Of a stretch of DNA of 64,000 nucleotides, positions 53,695-63,081 are shown piece by piece (position 1 is the first letter of the stretch; each line of letters starts with the position of its first letter). This DNA is from Neobacillus mesonae. GTDB lineage: Bacteria > Bacillota > Bacilli > Bacillales > Cytobacillaceae. The position numbers were made by a program, and so were the translations under genes. The notes beneath the pieces were generated by a model. That model had not been told where the DNA came from. It saw nothing but the letters and a program-made list of their open reading frames with translations, and did not search any database. The stretch spans positions 5,722,084 to 5,786,083 of the forward strand of contig NZ_KV440949.1 of assembly GCF_001636315.1 (NCBI RefSeq), given 5' to 3'.

Positions 53695-54897
53695 ATGAGC
53701 AGCTACATTCAGAATTATCGAATTCCTACTACCATCATGAGAGGCGGAACGAGCAAAGGTTTAATATTACGCTCCATTGACCTCCCATCCAATCTCATTC
53801 TTAGGGATCAAGTGATTTTACGCATATTTGGAAGCCCTGATACAAACCAGATTGATGGTTTGGGAGGCGGGTCTTCCTTAACGAGTAAATTAGCGATTGT
53901 TGGTCCTCCTTCCCATCCAGATGCACAAATAGATTATACTTTCGGTCAAGTCAGTCTTAATCAAAATACAATAGATTATCAGGCTACTTGCGGTAATATT
54001 GCTACAGCGGTTGGGCTCTATGCGTTAGAGGAAGGGTATACTAGATTTACTGAACCCCTGACATGTATTCGTGTCTATAACACAAACACCAAAAAAATAA
54101 TTGCCATTGAAATACCTGTAGCAAATGGTCAGATACAATATGAAGGGGAATTTAAAATTGACGGAGTTCCCGGTCTTTCATCAAAAATCATGTTAAATTT
54201 CTTAGATACAGGTGGTACACATACAGGAAAAACATTGCCTACCTCCAATCCAACAGATATCATTCAGATACCGGATGGGAGAAAATTTGAAGTTTCGATT
54301 ATAGACTCTGTCAATCCTCTTGTCTTCGTACGAGCTAAGGACGTAAGTATACAGGGTACTGAGTTACCGGCTCAAATAAATAGTAAGCTAGAACTATTAA
54401 ATACTCTTGAGAAAATACGTGTAGAAGCTGGAATCCTTGCAGGTTTCCTTGAAAATAGAGATCATGTTACACCTTCCACCCACGCGTTGCCTAAAATTGC
54501 CGTTGTTTCACCGCCACAGGATTATGTAAATATAAATAACGAAATCATTCGGAAAGAAAATATTGATATTACATCCCGATATATTTCAATGGGGACATTA
54601 CATCGAGCCTTTGCGGTTAGTGGGGCCATTGCTGTTGCAACCGCTGCCCAAATTAATGGAACCATTCCAAACCAACAAATATTTGTAGCAGGAAACGGAA
54701 TCAGAATTGGTCACCCTTCAGGCGTACTTTATACTGAAGTCACTGTCGAAAAGTCAGGTTCCAACTGGATCGTCCCACGTGCAGCAATTGGAAGAACGGC
54801 TAGAAGAATCATGGATGGATATGCCTATGTCCCATTTTCAATGCTCACTCCAGAGGATGAAGTTGGAAAAGAAATATATGAAGTGCAACAGTATTAA
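53695..54897 (+). CDS. prpF: PrpF-family isomerase
   Basis: A 400-residue protein of the PrpF/diaminopimelate-epimerase fold. It starts IPTTIMRGGTSKGL, has DGLGGGSSLTSKLAI and YQATCGNIATAVGL with a catalytic Cys, and later GTLHRAFAVSGAIAVA. PrpF isomerises 2-methylaconitate, and relatives act on aconitate or oxalomesaconate, so it could handle the aconitate produced by the TcuA-like enzyme. The ATG at 53695 has AAGG ten bases upstream; the GTG nine bases earlier is a less likely start. It is transcribed away from the ABC operon. Confidence 0.85.
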   Translation: MSSYIQNYRIPTTIMRGGTSKGLILRSIDLPSNLILRDQVILRIFGSPDTNQIDGLGGGSSLTSKLAIVGPPSHPDAQIDYTFGQVSLNQNTIDYQATCGNIATAVGLYALEEGYTRFTEPLTCIRVYNTNTKKIIAIEIPVANGQIQYEGEFKIDGVPGLSSKIMLNFLDTGGTHTGKTLPTSNPTDIIQIPDGRKFEVSIIDSVNPLVFVRAKDVSIQGTELPAQINSKLELLNTLEKIRVEAGILAGFLENRDHVTPSTHALPKIAVVSPPQDYVNINNEIIRKENIDITSRYISMGTLHRAFAVSGAIAVATAAQINGTIPNQQIFVAGNGIRIGHPSGVLYTEVTVEKSGSNWIVPRAAIGRTARRIMDGYAYVPFSMLTPEDEVGKEIYEVQQY

Positions 54898-55081
54898 AAA
54901 AGGCTTGTAATAAGCCGCATAAGGTTGGATTTGTTTACCGAAAATGTATGAAGCACCATACCTAAAGGTTTTTCCTATATAGGAATCTATAAAGAACTCT
55001 ATGATGTTGCTTAACTCTAAACTGAATACCAATGGCTCATCATTTGTTCTTGGTTGGTTTTACCTGCAGCGAACAGGACAA

Positions 55082-55131
55082 AAAAAGCGGCAGTCATTAT
55101 GTGATATTTTCACATCTTGCTGCCGCTTTTT
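55082..55131. terminator. Bidirectional terminator between prpF and soxA-like gene
   Basis: AAAAAGCGGCAG pairs with CTGCCGCTTTTT, with inner ATGTGA/TCACAT pairs. T runs exist on both strands, so it serves the two convergent genes. Confidence 0.9.
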
Positions 55132-55140
55132 CATTCATAT

Positions 55141-56280
55141 TTAAAACCTTGCTGGTGAGAGATGCTCGATATTATGATTAGTTTTTCCATCTATTATTAA
55201 ATCAGCACCAATTTTCCCCATCGCTGGAGCCATCTTAAAACCGCCCCCTGAAAAGCCGCTGATTACAAACACATTTTTCATTCCAGGGACTTCTCCTACC
55301 AATGAATCATTGTCATCAGTATAACCATCCATATGGACACTTACCCTGGTTGGTTCTGGTATTAAGTCCGGGAGAAAACTCTTAACAGCACTATTTATCG
55401 TTTCAAGCTCATCCATTCTTATATTCTTGTCAACATGATCGGGATCCTCAATATCCCCATACAAGGTATTAAGAGCTATTTTTACCATCGAACCTTCAAG
55501 AGTTGGAACACCAAAAAAATTAATCCCATTACTAATTCTCATAAAGCCCGGGAAACGGTCAGGTTTAAATAAACTGATATTTCTTGATGGATACCAAGTC
55601 ATACCAATTTTTTTAGGAGTAATGACTGATTTCTTTACATTTGGAAGGAATTTTCCTGTCCATGGTCCTGCAGAAATAACAACTTTACCAACATAATAAT
55701 TCTTCCCGTTTGCCTTAATCCGTACCCTTTCATTCTCTTGTTCTATTTCCTCAACACATGTGTACCTATGAATAGCCGCCCCTAATTCTTCCGCTCGTCT
55801 AGATGCCGTAACAACCGATAGTTCAGGTCTGATATACCCGGCTAATTTATCAAGAACCATAACTTCGCCATCTAATAATCGATGTTGCGGAAATCTCCTT
55901 TTGGCGGATTCGCCCTCAAAAATTTCGTGATCTAGTTGAAATTCATTGATAGCTGTAAGGATATTTCCAACAAAATCCTCATCGGGATTCCCTATCATGA
56001 GGCCGCCATTGATTGTGAGTAAATCTTCGCCGGTTTCCTTTTCTAACTTTCTCCATAGATTATAAGATTCTAATAATATAGGAACAAATAATGAGTTTGT
56101 ATTTTTTAATGGGGCGTAACCTGCTGTCCGAAAAAGTCGTGACTCTCCTCCTGCTGCCGACCGGTCATGACCAATCCCAAATTGTTCAAACCCAATAACA
56201 CTAGCTCCCCTCTTGGCCAGCTGCCACATCACCATACTCCCCATTGTTCCTACACCAATTACCGCTACATCTGCATCCAT
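55141..56280 (-). CDS. soxA: Monomeric sarcosine oxidase-like FAD enzyme lacking the flavin-linking Cys
   Basis: A 379-residue DAO-family flavoprotein: DVAVIGVGTMGSMVMWQLAK binds FAD, FEQFGIGHDRSAAGGESRLF is characteristic of sarcosine/N-methyltryptophan oxidases. These enzymes hold FAD covalently through a Cys in a C-x-Y-T motif near residue 315; here the motif reads HMDGYTDDND with Asp at that place, so flavin should be non-covalent. The start is ATG 56280 behind GGAGGAG. It follows an MFS transporter gene by 38 bases. It may be a different amine oxidase. Confidence 0.75.
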   Translation of the reverse strand: MDADVAVIGVGTMGSMVMWQLAKRGASVIGFEQFGIGHDRSAAGGESRLFRTAGYAPLKNTNSLFVPILLESYNLWRKLEKETGEDLLTINGGLMIGNPDEDFVGNILTAINEFQLDHEIFEGESAKRRFPQHRLLDGEVMVLDKLAGYIRPELSVVTASRRAEELGAAIHRYTCVEEIEQENERVRIKANGKNYYVGKVVISAGPWTGKFLPNVKKSVITPKKIGMTWYPSRNISLFKPDRFPGFMRISNGINFFGVPTLEGSMVKIALNTLYGDIEDPDHVDKNIRMDELETINSAVKSFLPDLIPEPTRVSVHMDGYTDDNDSLVGEVPGMKNVFVISGFSGGGFKMAPAMGKIGADLIIDGKTNHNIEHLSPARF

Positions 56281-56318
56281 TACTTTCTCCTCCTTCCATC
56301 TATACAATTCTCCAATGC

Positions 56319-57659
56319 TTAAATCTTGTTATTAGCTGTTTGATCCAATACAAGTGATGCCTCGTTTAGAGATAAACCTCTTGTTTCTGGTGCTAATAAA
56401 ATGGATGTAATAAAACCAATGACTAGTACTCCTGCACCAATTAGTAATGTCACCCCAATTCCGTAACGTTCTATTCCCATTGGAAGCAATAGTGTACCGA
56501 CAGCTGCGCCCGTTCTTGACATCGCTGATGCAAACCCTACACCGGTAGAGCGTATATGTGTAGGAAAAAGTTCACTTGGGTACACATATTCAAGATTTCC
56601 AGCGGCAGTTACAACAAATAAAAATACAGCAAAACAAAGGATTAAGATAAAAGCACTTGGATTCGGTATGATTCCTAGAATAAATAGGGAAGGGATTAGA
56701 ATGGCGAAGGATACAATCATAAAATATCTTCTGGAAACCTTATCCATAATCCAAACACCAAAAATGACTCCAGCTAATTGAAATAAATTTAATATGAGAG
56801 TGCCAGTTAAGCCATCATCGGAAAGGTTAAATGTTTTTAGGATTTGTGGAGCGAATGTGATAATAGCAAAGAATGGAGTTATTTGGCAAAACCAAAAAAC
56901 GGAGCAAAAGATGGTTCGTTTCATATATTTTTTAGAGAAAAGTTCGAGATAACTGGTTTTTACATTTTCTTCTATAACTAAATCATCAATGACAACATTG
57001 GATCCAATATATTTCTTAACAATATTTTCAGCTTCTTCTCTTCTGCCCTTATTAATTAGCCAGCGAGGAGATTCAGGTGCCCCCCATCTTAAAATTAAAA
57101 CAATAAACGCAGGAATGGAGCTGCTTGCAAGCATCCAGCGCCAGATAGTATCTCCCCCCATTTTAAGCATAAAGTAGCCGGCAATAACTGATACTACAAA
57201 CCCTAATGTCCAGACTGCATTTAGACAAGCAAGCAAACTTCCACGTTGTTTTTTAGGCAAAAATTCAGCCATAAGTGCCGCCCCAATAGCATATTCAGCT
57301 CCAATGGCGATCCCTAATAATAATCTGACTATGAATAATTGTGTTGGATCTGTAACAAAAAATTGGGAAATAGATAATACTAGCATTAATATTAAATCAA
57401 TTGTAAAGGCGAGTTTTCTTCCGATTCTGTCTGTTAACCATCCACATAGTAAACTTCCAATAAAAATACCTATTAATGCAGAACTCCCGATCATTCCATA
57501 CCAAAATGGAGTAAGATTCATTTGTGGACCTAACAAAACCATTGCATAACCAATCATACCCAGGATATACCCGTCGCAAAACATGCCTCCAGTTGTAAAC
57601 GAAACCACCCGCTTATGAAAGCTGTTTAATGGTGCTTCATCTAAGGTTATTTGACCCAT
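56319..57659 (-). CDS. MFS transporter of sugar-porter/aromatic-acid type
   Basis: A 446-residue transporter with 12 helices. GSLLCGWLTDRIGRKLAFTID is the MFS A motif (helix 2-3 loop) and PESPRWLINKGRREEAE the sugar-porter type motif before the central loop. The start is ATG 57659 with GGAGGG. It is upstream of the sarcosine-oxidase-like gene and should carry the substrate of that enzyme. Confidence 0.85.
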   Translation of the reverse strand: MGQITLDEAPLNSFHKRVVSFTTGGMFCDGYILGMIGYAMVLLGPQMNLTPFWYGMIGSSALIGIFIGSLLCGWLTDRIGRKLAFTIDLILMLVLSISQFFVTDPTQLFIVRLLLGIAIGAEYAIGAALMAEFLPKKQRGSLLACLNAVWTLGFVVSVIAGYFMLKMGGDTIWRWMLASSSIPAFIVLILRWGAPESPRWLINKGRREEAENIVKKYIGSNVVIDDLVIEENVKTSYLELFSKKYMKRTIFCSVFWFCQITPFFAIITFAPQILKTFNLSDDGLTGTLILNLFQLAGVIFGVWIMDKVSRRYFMIVSFAILIPSLFILGIIPNPSAFILILCFAVFLFVVTAAGNLEYVYPSELFPTHIRSTGVGFASAMSRTGAAVGTLLLPMGIERYGIGVTLLIGAGVLVIGFITSILLAPETRGLSLNEASLVLDQTANNKI

Positions 57660-58114
57660 TATTCGTCCCTCCATTTGAATTATTATTTAGTTTTGAAAAT
57701 CTGCTGTGTAGCATTTTTACTACTATCCGAAACCTTAAACTTCTTCTGTACTGTTTTTATAACCAAATGCTCAGTCCCTTTTTAAATTAAAAACGCCTTC
57801 AAGGATCCAAGTACCCACTTACCTCATCTCCCTTCTTTTGTTATGTTTATTATTTTATTAAGGAATGGTCATCTGATGACCATTTGTTTGGAAAAGTTAC
57901 TATCTTCCTAAGTAAATGCCACTATTATCCAAATAGTACAAACACTTTCCTTTCCTGACAACGTGATTAGTTTAAAGTATTTGCAGAAAACTGCTAATAA
58001 TAAAAAACCGTCGGTGCTTTAACACCATACGGTCTAATGCAATAGTAGATTCTTGTCATCGGGATTCATTATAAGCAAAAGTAATATACCCAAGATTAAC
58101 TGAACTCCAATTTT
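57660..58114. other. Intergenic region before the MFS gene
   Basis: About 450 bases. Contains the promoter region of the MFS gene and the terminator of the formate dehydrogenase operon at 58002-58033. No gene is seen. Confidence 0.5.
58002..58033 (-). terminator. Terminator of the formate dehydrogenase operon
   Basis: ACCGT and GGTG pair with CACC and ACGGT around CTTTAA; on the minus strand six T residues follow. Confidence 0.75.
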
Positions 58115-58453
58115 TTAGAAACAATCGTAACAAGATGGATATGAATGGCAATGCTCTTCAAATCCCCGTATCCGTTCCTGATGAGTATATAAATTAAACT
58201 CTTTTCCTCTGATAAACCCAACTGCGGTTATGCCCAGCTCCTCTGCTAAACTTAATGCTAGATTAGTAGGAGCAGATTTGGAGAGAATGATGCCTGTGGC
58301 TTTTAGCAGGACTTCCGATGAGATTCTGCCGCTGAACACAAGGATTTTATCACTTAAGGAAATACGATGAATCAAACAGTAGCCATAAAGTTTATCAAGA
58401 GCATTATGCCGGCCAATATCCGATCTCGATTTCAGAAAAAAAACGCACTGCAT
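58115..58453 (-). pseudogene. fdhD: Truncated fdhD (formate dehydrogenase sulfurtransferase), C-terminal part
   Basis: A 112-residue open frame that begins near SRSDIGRHNALDKLYGYCL and continues with ILVFSGRISSEVLLKA and KSAPTNLALSLAEELGITAVG to the usual FdhD end. Full FdhD is about 260 residues and its sulfur-carrying Cys lies in the missing N-terminal half. The sequence before the break is an array of TCTATTAGCGA repeats, not FdhD, so the gene was cut here. FdhD delivers sulfur to the molybdenum cofactor of FdhA; a second intact copy would be needed for activity. No ribosome site is visible. Confidence 0.8.
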
Positions 58454-58461
58454 GAATGGAT

Positions 58462-58548
58462 TTCTGTGTTCTATTAGCGAATTTCAATGTCCTATTAGCG
58501 ATTTTAAGGATTCTATTAGCGATTTTTAGAGTTCTATTAGCGAATCAA
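58462..58548. repeat. Tandem TTCTATTAGCGAATTT repeats
   Basis: Four units, TTCTATTAGCGAATTTC, TCCTATTAGCGATTTTA, TTCTATTAGCGATTTTT and TTCTATTAGCGAATCAA, spaced 24 bases apart. It stands at the break point of fdhD and resembles the TTATCGGCGAAT array at 31998-32105. Confidence 0.8.
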
Positions 58549-58609
58549 GAAAGCCACATTTTTTTAGAGAAGAGCCTTGGTTTTTCATAGGGACACAATC
58601 TACACAACC

Positions 58610-59152
58610 TTATAAATAGTGGTCGTCATTGGCATGGTGCGCCTGATGTTCCGGTAACTGGGTGGTCCGTTCTAAATGGCTTGTTTCGCTTCCCATCCCC
58701 TTCAGAAATTCAAACAGAAAGGCAAACGAACGGTTAATTTCAGGATCCTTCAAGGACCTCACGATATCAAAATAACCCATCTTATCATCTTCATCCTTGC
58801 TTTCCGAAACTTTAGCGATTCCGGCATTCAGCTTGAGGAGAATTGGTTCAAGCTGCTTCACGTTTAATGTGCCGAGGATTCCCGCCATGAGCATCAGGTT
58901 CTTTAATGTGTTCGCTGTTTCCTTTGTGTCTGCCTTTTTAATCAAGATTTGCAGGACCTTGTCACCTTCCGCAAATAGTCCGCCTAGCAACGAAATGATT
59001 CCTCGATCATGCATATGTTTCACCATATCCAATGTATCTAACAGAGCTTCCTTATTCTTCAACAATGAATCTTCTATTTCCCGTAAGTCCTTTTTCCGCT
59101 GATCGTCTTCTGATATCCTCATGTGCTGGATTTGCTTGATTGCTTTAGCCAT
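58610..59152 (-). CDS. yjgD: DUF1641 protein, YjgD-like
   Basis: A 180-residue helical protein with the DUF1641 pattern (LLGGLFAEGDKVLQILIKKA, ETANTLKNLMLMAGILG). In B. subtilis the equivalent YjgD lies after YjgC. The ATG overlaps the end of the formate dehydrogenase gene by eight bases (ATGGCTAA), a sign of coupling. A role in assembly or electron transfer for formate dehydrogenase is presumed. Confidence 0.85.
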   Translation of the reverse strand: MAKAIKQIQHMRISEDDQRKKDLREIEDSLLKNKEALLDTLDMVKHMHDRGIISLLGGLFAEGDKVLQILIKKADTKETANTLKNLMLMAGILGTLNVKQLEPILLKLNAGIAKVSESKDEDDKMGYFDIVRSLKDPEINRSFAFLFEFLKGMGSETSHLERTTQLPEHQAHHANDDHYL

Positions 59153-62105
59153 TTTTCGACCGCTCCCTTTCCTTTACAAGATCCCCTGGGAAAATATAAT
59201 CCTTTCTGGCCCATTTTTTCTGCACCTGAACGCCGATCTGCGGCAGTGGATGTCCATGACGGAAGTTGATTTTTGGCAGTGGATTAATTCCCTCTTGCTG
59301 TAAGATTTCGAGTTTGACGCGGGTATCCTTGTAAGCTGGTGTATCCGTATCTTTATCGGCTGCACTGCTTGTCAGGAAGTTGACGGCTCCGTCTCCTGCG
59401 TCATTCATAGGGAGATACACTTCCTTTCTTTTTACTCGGTCGGTAATCGTACATTTCACTTTGACATTACCGAACGGGGATGTCAGGCGGACAAGCGTTC
59501 CGTTTCGAATCCCGCGCTCTTCAGCAAGCTCCGGCGAGACCTCGAGGAAAGCCTCTGGTGTTTTTTCGGCGATTCCTTTTGATTTGTAGGTAAGATTCCC
59601 TTCATGAAAATGCTCTAAGATCCGGCCGTTGTTCAGATGAATATCATATTGTTCATCAAAATCAAGCGGCTTTGTCCATTGAACGGGGTATAGCTTTGCT
59701 TTTCCGTCCTGCATAGGGAAACCATCTTTGTAAAGGAGCGGCGTATCGGCTCCATCTGGCTGCACCGGCCATTGCTGGCTGTTGTAGTCCTCCAGCCGTT
59801 CATAGCTGACACCGGCATAAATCGGCATCAGCATCGCCGCTTCTGCCATGATGTCACTTGGATGCTGATAATTCCAGCCAGCCCCAAGTCTGTTCGCGAC
59901 CAACTGGATAATCTCCCAGTCCGGCTTGGAATCCCCAAGTGGTTCAAATACTTGATACAGCCTTTGGATGCGCCGTTCCGTGTTGGTAAAGGTTCCTTCT
60001 TTTTCGAGGCTTGGACTTGCCGGCAGCACCACATCAGCAAACTGCGCTGTCCGGGAGAGGAACATATCCTGAACGACAAAGAAATCGAGCTTTTCAAAGG
60101 CGGCATGCACATGGTTGATGTTGGAATCGACTAATCCCATTTCTTCCCCCTTGATGTATAACGCTTTCACTGTCCCTTCGTGAATCCCTTCAATCATGTC
60201 GTGATTGTTAATGCCAACCTCTTGTGAAAGCTTCACACCCCATGCTTTTTCGAATTTTTCCACAGCTTCCGGATCGTCTACCCGCTGATATCCCGGGAAA
60301 TTCTCCGGTGCACTGCCCATGTCCCCTGCACCTTGGACGTTATTATGGCCTCGCAGTGGATAAGCTCCTGCACCTGGCCGCCCGTAATTGCCTGTCACAA
60401 GTAATAGGTTGGAAATGGCCGTACTTGTATCACTTCCCCCGAGATGCTGGGTAACGCCCATCGCCCAAAGAATTGCCGTTCCGTCAGCCTTATAAATCAT
60501 TTCCGCGATTTGAATCAGCGTCTCTTTGGAAATACCGGTTACCTCTTCGGCATACCCAAGCGTATAAGGAGCCAGGCTTTCCTGGAATTCCTTGAAGCCA
60601 TTGACATTTTTTGCGATAAACTCTTCATCTGCCCAGCCCATATCAATGATGTATTTGGTCAGCGCGGAGATCCACACTAAATCAGACCCGGCCTTTGGAT
60701 GAATGAACAAGTCCGCTCGGGCAGCCATCTCATGCTCGCGCAAATCAGCGACTATCAATTTTTGCCCGCGGAGCTTGTGGGCGCGCTTGACCCTTGTTGC
60801 TAACACAGGGTGTGCTTCCGCGGTATTAGAACCGACAATGATCACCAAACCGGCTTTGGCGATATCCTGAATCGAACCCGCATCGCCGCCGTAGCCTACC
60901 GTGCGGTGCAATCCGACCGTTGCCGGAGTTTGGCAGTAACGGGAACAGTTATCAACGTTGTTTGTACCAATCACCTGGCGGGCCAATTTCTGCATTAAAT
61001 ACGATTCTTCATTGGTACATTTCGAAGAAGTAATAAAGCCCATCGATTGTGGCCCGCTCTGGATGCGAATCTCATTAAATCGTTTCGCAATCAATTCCAG
61101 TGCCTCGTCCCATTCTGCTTCCCGGAAGCTGCCGCCTTCCCTGATTAATGGCTTGCTTAACCGTTCTTCACTGTTCACAAAATCCCATCCAAATTTCCCT
61201 TTGACACAGGTGGAAATGCCATTGGCAGGGGCTTTCGTATTTGGCTCCACCTTTAAAATTTTCCGTCCTTTTGTCCAGACGTCGAAGCTGCAGCCAACGC
61301 CGCAGAACGTACAAACCGTTTTCGTCCGTTTCACTCTTGCCTCGCGCATCGCGGATTCCATATCCGAAACGGTGAGGATCGAACCATAACCTGTCTCTAC
61401 TCCTTTGGTCAATTCAATCATCGAACGGAGCGTCCCTTTTTCAATCCCGGTCAGATACCCGGCCTCTCCAAGCATTCCTTTTTCCATCATCGCATTACAA
61501 GGACAAACAGTGGAACAATGGCCGCATGATACACAGGAGGATTCATTGATTGGGACATCGTTATCCCAAATTACCCGCGGGCGTTCCCTGTCCCAATCGA
61601 TTCTCAGCGTTTCCGTCACCTGTACATCCTGACAAGCCTCGACACAGCGGCCGCATAAAATACACTGGTCAGGATCATATCGGTAAAAAGGGTTGGACAT
61701 ATCCGTATGGTACGGCTTCTGCTCCCATGGAATACTTTGATGATTGATGCGCATTTCCTTTACGGTGTTATGTATTTCACAGCCGCCATTGTTATAATCA
61801 CAAACCGTACAATACAATTCATGGTTATGAAGAATATTGTCCATCGCAGTTGTTTGCGCTTTTTTTACCAGCGAGCCCGTCGTATCGATGACATCCCCTT
61901 CCTTTAATGGGGTCGAGCAGGAGCGGACAAGCTCTCCATTTACCTCGACAATACACGTGTCACAGGTTTCTATCGGTCCGAGGCTGGGATGATAGCACAC
62001 CTGCGGCACTTCAATGGAGCTGTTGTTCAGGTATTGCAAAACCGTCTGGCCTTCCGCTGTCTCCACTTCCTTGCCGTTCATCGTAATGACGATGTTATTT
62101 TTCAA
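59145..62105 (-). CDS. fdhA: Formate dehydrogenase alpha subunit with NuoG-like iron-sulfur N-terminus
   Basis: A 986-residue molybdopterin enzyme like YjgC/YrhE. It begins with a 2Fe-2S domain (CYHPSLGPIETCDTCIVEV), a His-Cys cluster region, two 4Fe-4S motifs (CILCGRCVEAC and CVSCGHCSTVCPC), then CTFCGVGCSFDVW before the molybdopterin domains. NCSRYCQTPATVGL holds the catalytic Cys, so no selenocysteine is used. It oxidises formate to CO2, probably with NAD or quinone partners. TTG 62105 is the start behind GGAAGGGTGATG. DUF1641 protein and an fdhD remnant follow. Confidence 0.9.
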   Translation of the reverse strand: MKNNIVITMNGKEVETAEGQTVLQYLNNSSIEVPQVCYHPSLGPIETCDTCIVEVNGELVRSCSTPLKEGDVIDTTGSLVKKAQTTAMDNILHNHELYCTVCDYNNGGCEIHNTVKEMRINHQSIPWEQKPYHTDMSNPFYRYDPDQCILCGRCVEACQDVQVTETLRIDWDRERPRVIWDNDVPINESSCVSCGHCSTVCPCNAMMEKGMLGEAGYLTGIEKGTLRSMIELTKGVETGYGSILTVSDMESAMREARVKRTKTVCTFCGVGCSFDVWTKGRKILKVEPNTKAPANGISTCVKGKFGWDFVNSEERLSKPLIREGGSFREAEWDEALELIAKRFNEIRIQSGPQSMGFITSSKCTNEESYLMQKLARQVIGTNNVDNCSRYCQTPATVGLHRTVGYGGDAGSIQDIAKAGLVIIVGSNTAEAHPVLATRVKRAHKLRGQKLIVADLREHEMAARADLFIHPKAGSDLVWISALTKYIIDMGWADEEFIAKNVNGFKEFQESLAPYTLGYAEEVTGISKETLIQIAEMIYKADGTAILWAMGVTQHLGGSDTSTAISNLLLVTGNYGRPGAGAYPLRGHNNVQGAGDMGSAPENFPGYQRVDDPEAVEKFEKAWGVKLSQEVGINNHDMIEGIHEGTVKALYIKGEEMGLVDSNINHVHAAFEKLDFFVVQDMFLSRTAQFADVVLPASPSLEKEGTFTNTERRIQRLYQVFEPLGDSKPDWEIIQLVANRLGAGWNYQHPSDIMAEAAMLMPIYAGVSYERLEDYNSQQWPVQPDGADTPLLYKDGFPMQDGKAKLYPVQWTKPLDFDEQYDIHLNNGRILEHFHEGNLTYKSKGIAEKTPEAFLEVSPELAEERGIRNGTLVRLTSPFGNVKVKCTITDRVKRKEVYLPMNDAGDGAVNFLTSSAADKDTDTPAYKDTRVKLEILQQEGINPLPKINFRHGHPLPQIGVQVQKKWARKDYIFPGDLVKERERSKNG

Positions 62106-62344
62106 ATGTCATCACCCTTCCTATCAGATTAGTAGTCTCTTTTTTTAGTACCCCAATTGGGAAAATATCAAAACCTTATTTGCTGGTTTTTATGAGAAGT
62201 CATCATTATTTTCATAAAACTTAATAAATAGGCTGCCTATTTTTCTATGTATATAGTTATAAGCGTAAGCTTGTCCACCATTTTTACATATGATGTTCTT
62301 GTAAGAGTCTCTTATAGACTTCTAGATAGAAAGGAGGAATAAAA

Positions 62345-62473
62345 ATGCCTTTCAACGTAGCCACATTTCTTGTCGTTGTTGTTTTATTAGTTGCCCTGCT
62401 TTTAGCAAGTTTACTTGGCGTTAACCAAGCTCCGATTTTAGCTGCTATTTGCGCAACCTTAGGTTGTCCGTAA
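62345..62473 (+). CDS. Small hydrophobic peptide of 42 residues
   Basis: A single membrane helix (FLVVVVLLVALLLASLLGV) with a short C-terminal tail ending ICATLGCP. ATG 62345 has a strong AAAGGAGG site and a terminator follows 53 bases after the stop, so it is a real transcription unit. The sequence does not tell a function; small spore-coat or membrane peptides of Bacillus have this shape. Confidence 0.65.
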   Translation: MPFNVATFLVVVVLLVALLLASLLGVNQAPILAAICATLGCP

Positions 62474-62526
62474 TTAAAGTGGACAAGCTTTATCTATCTA
62501 GGAGCTCCTTTTAAATAGAGTCATAA

Positions 62527-62567
62527 GCCCCGATAGATTATTTTTAAATAATCTATCGGGCTTTTTT
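62527..62567 (+). terminator. Terminator after the small hydrophobic peptide gene
   Basis: GCCCCGATAGATTATT pairs with AATAATCTATCGGGC around TTTA, then TTTTTT. Confidence 0.9.
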
Positions 62568-62613
62568 AACGGTAGTGAAAAAAGAATAAGAAAATAGGAA
62601 AGGTGGTTTTATC

Positions 62614-62985
62614 ATGACCAATCATAATAAAGGTAAAAATAACAATCAAAAAATGGATTCCTCCGACCAGCGAGAAGCCATCACGAAACTCGCAAACAAT
62701 CTTGTCAAAAATGAAAATACCATTGATATGAGCTCTATTATGAGAATGGCAACCAATCTTCTCCAAAATGATTCATTAATGGATTCTGTGAAAGACCTTG
62801 GTCAATATCAGCAAAATTCGCCGAGTAATGCACCTGGAGTTCAAGAGAAACAAGAGAAAACAGAGTTGACATTCATTCACGAGGAATTAAAAAAAATAAA
62901 CCGTCAGATTATGGAGATTAAAAAGGAAATAGCAGCCCAGAAGCCAAAACCAAAAGGAAATAGAAATTCCCCGCAAAGACCTTAG
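62614..62985 (+). CDS. Hypothetical 123-residue hydrophilic protein
   Basis: A charged, glutamine- and asparagine-rich protein with MRMATNLLQNDSLMDSVKDL and a coiled coil near the end (LTFIHEELKKINRQIMEIKK). Cytoplasmic; not recognised. It starts at ATG 62614 behind AAAGGTGG. A terminator follows at 63027. Confidence 0.65.
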   Translation: MTNHNKGKNNNQKMDSSDQREAITKLANNLVKNENTIDMSSIMRMATNLLQNDSLMDSVKDLGQYQQNSPSNAPGVQEKQEKTELTFIHEELKKINRQIMEIKKEIAAQKPKPKGNRNSPQRP

Positions 62986-63026
62986 AACACTTTACTAGGG
63001 CTGTAATAGCACCCGTAAACAGCGCA

Positions 63027-63081
63027 GCGAAGCCTCTGCAGGTCTTTAAGAACTGCTAAGCTTCGCTCTATTTTTTTTTTA
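63027..63081 (+). terminator. Terminator after the 123-residue protein gene
   Basis: AGCGAAGC (63027-63034) pairs with GCTTCGCT (63061-63068) across a 26-base loop; ten T residues follow. Confidence 0.75.

Noticed and set aside
59145..62105. Many plus-strand open frames inside the formate dehydrogenase gene
   Set aside because: They mirror the GC-richer codons of the real gene and have no ribosome sites.
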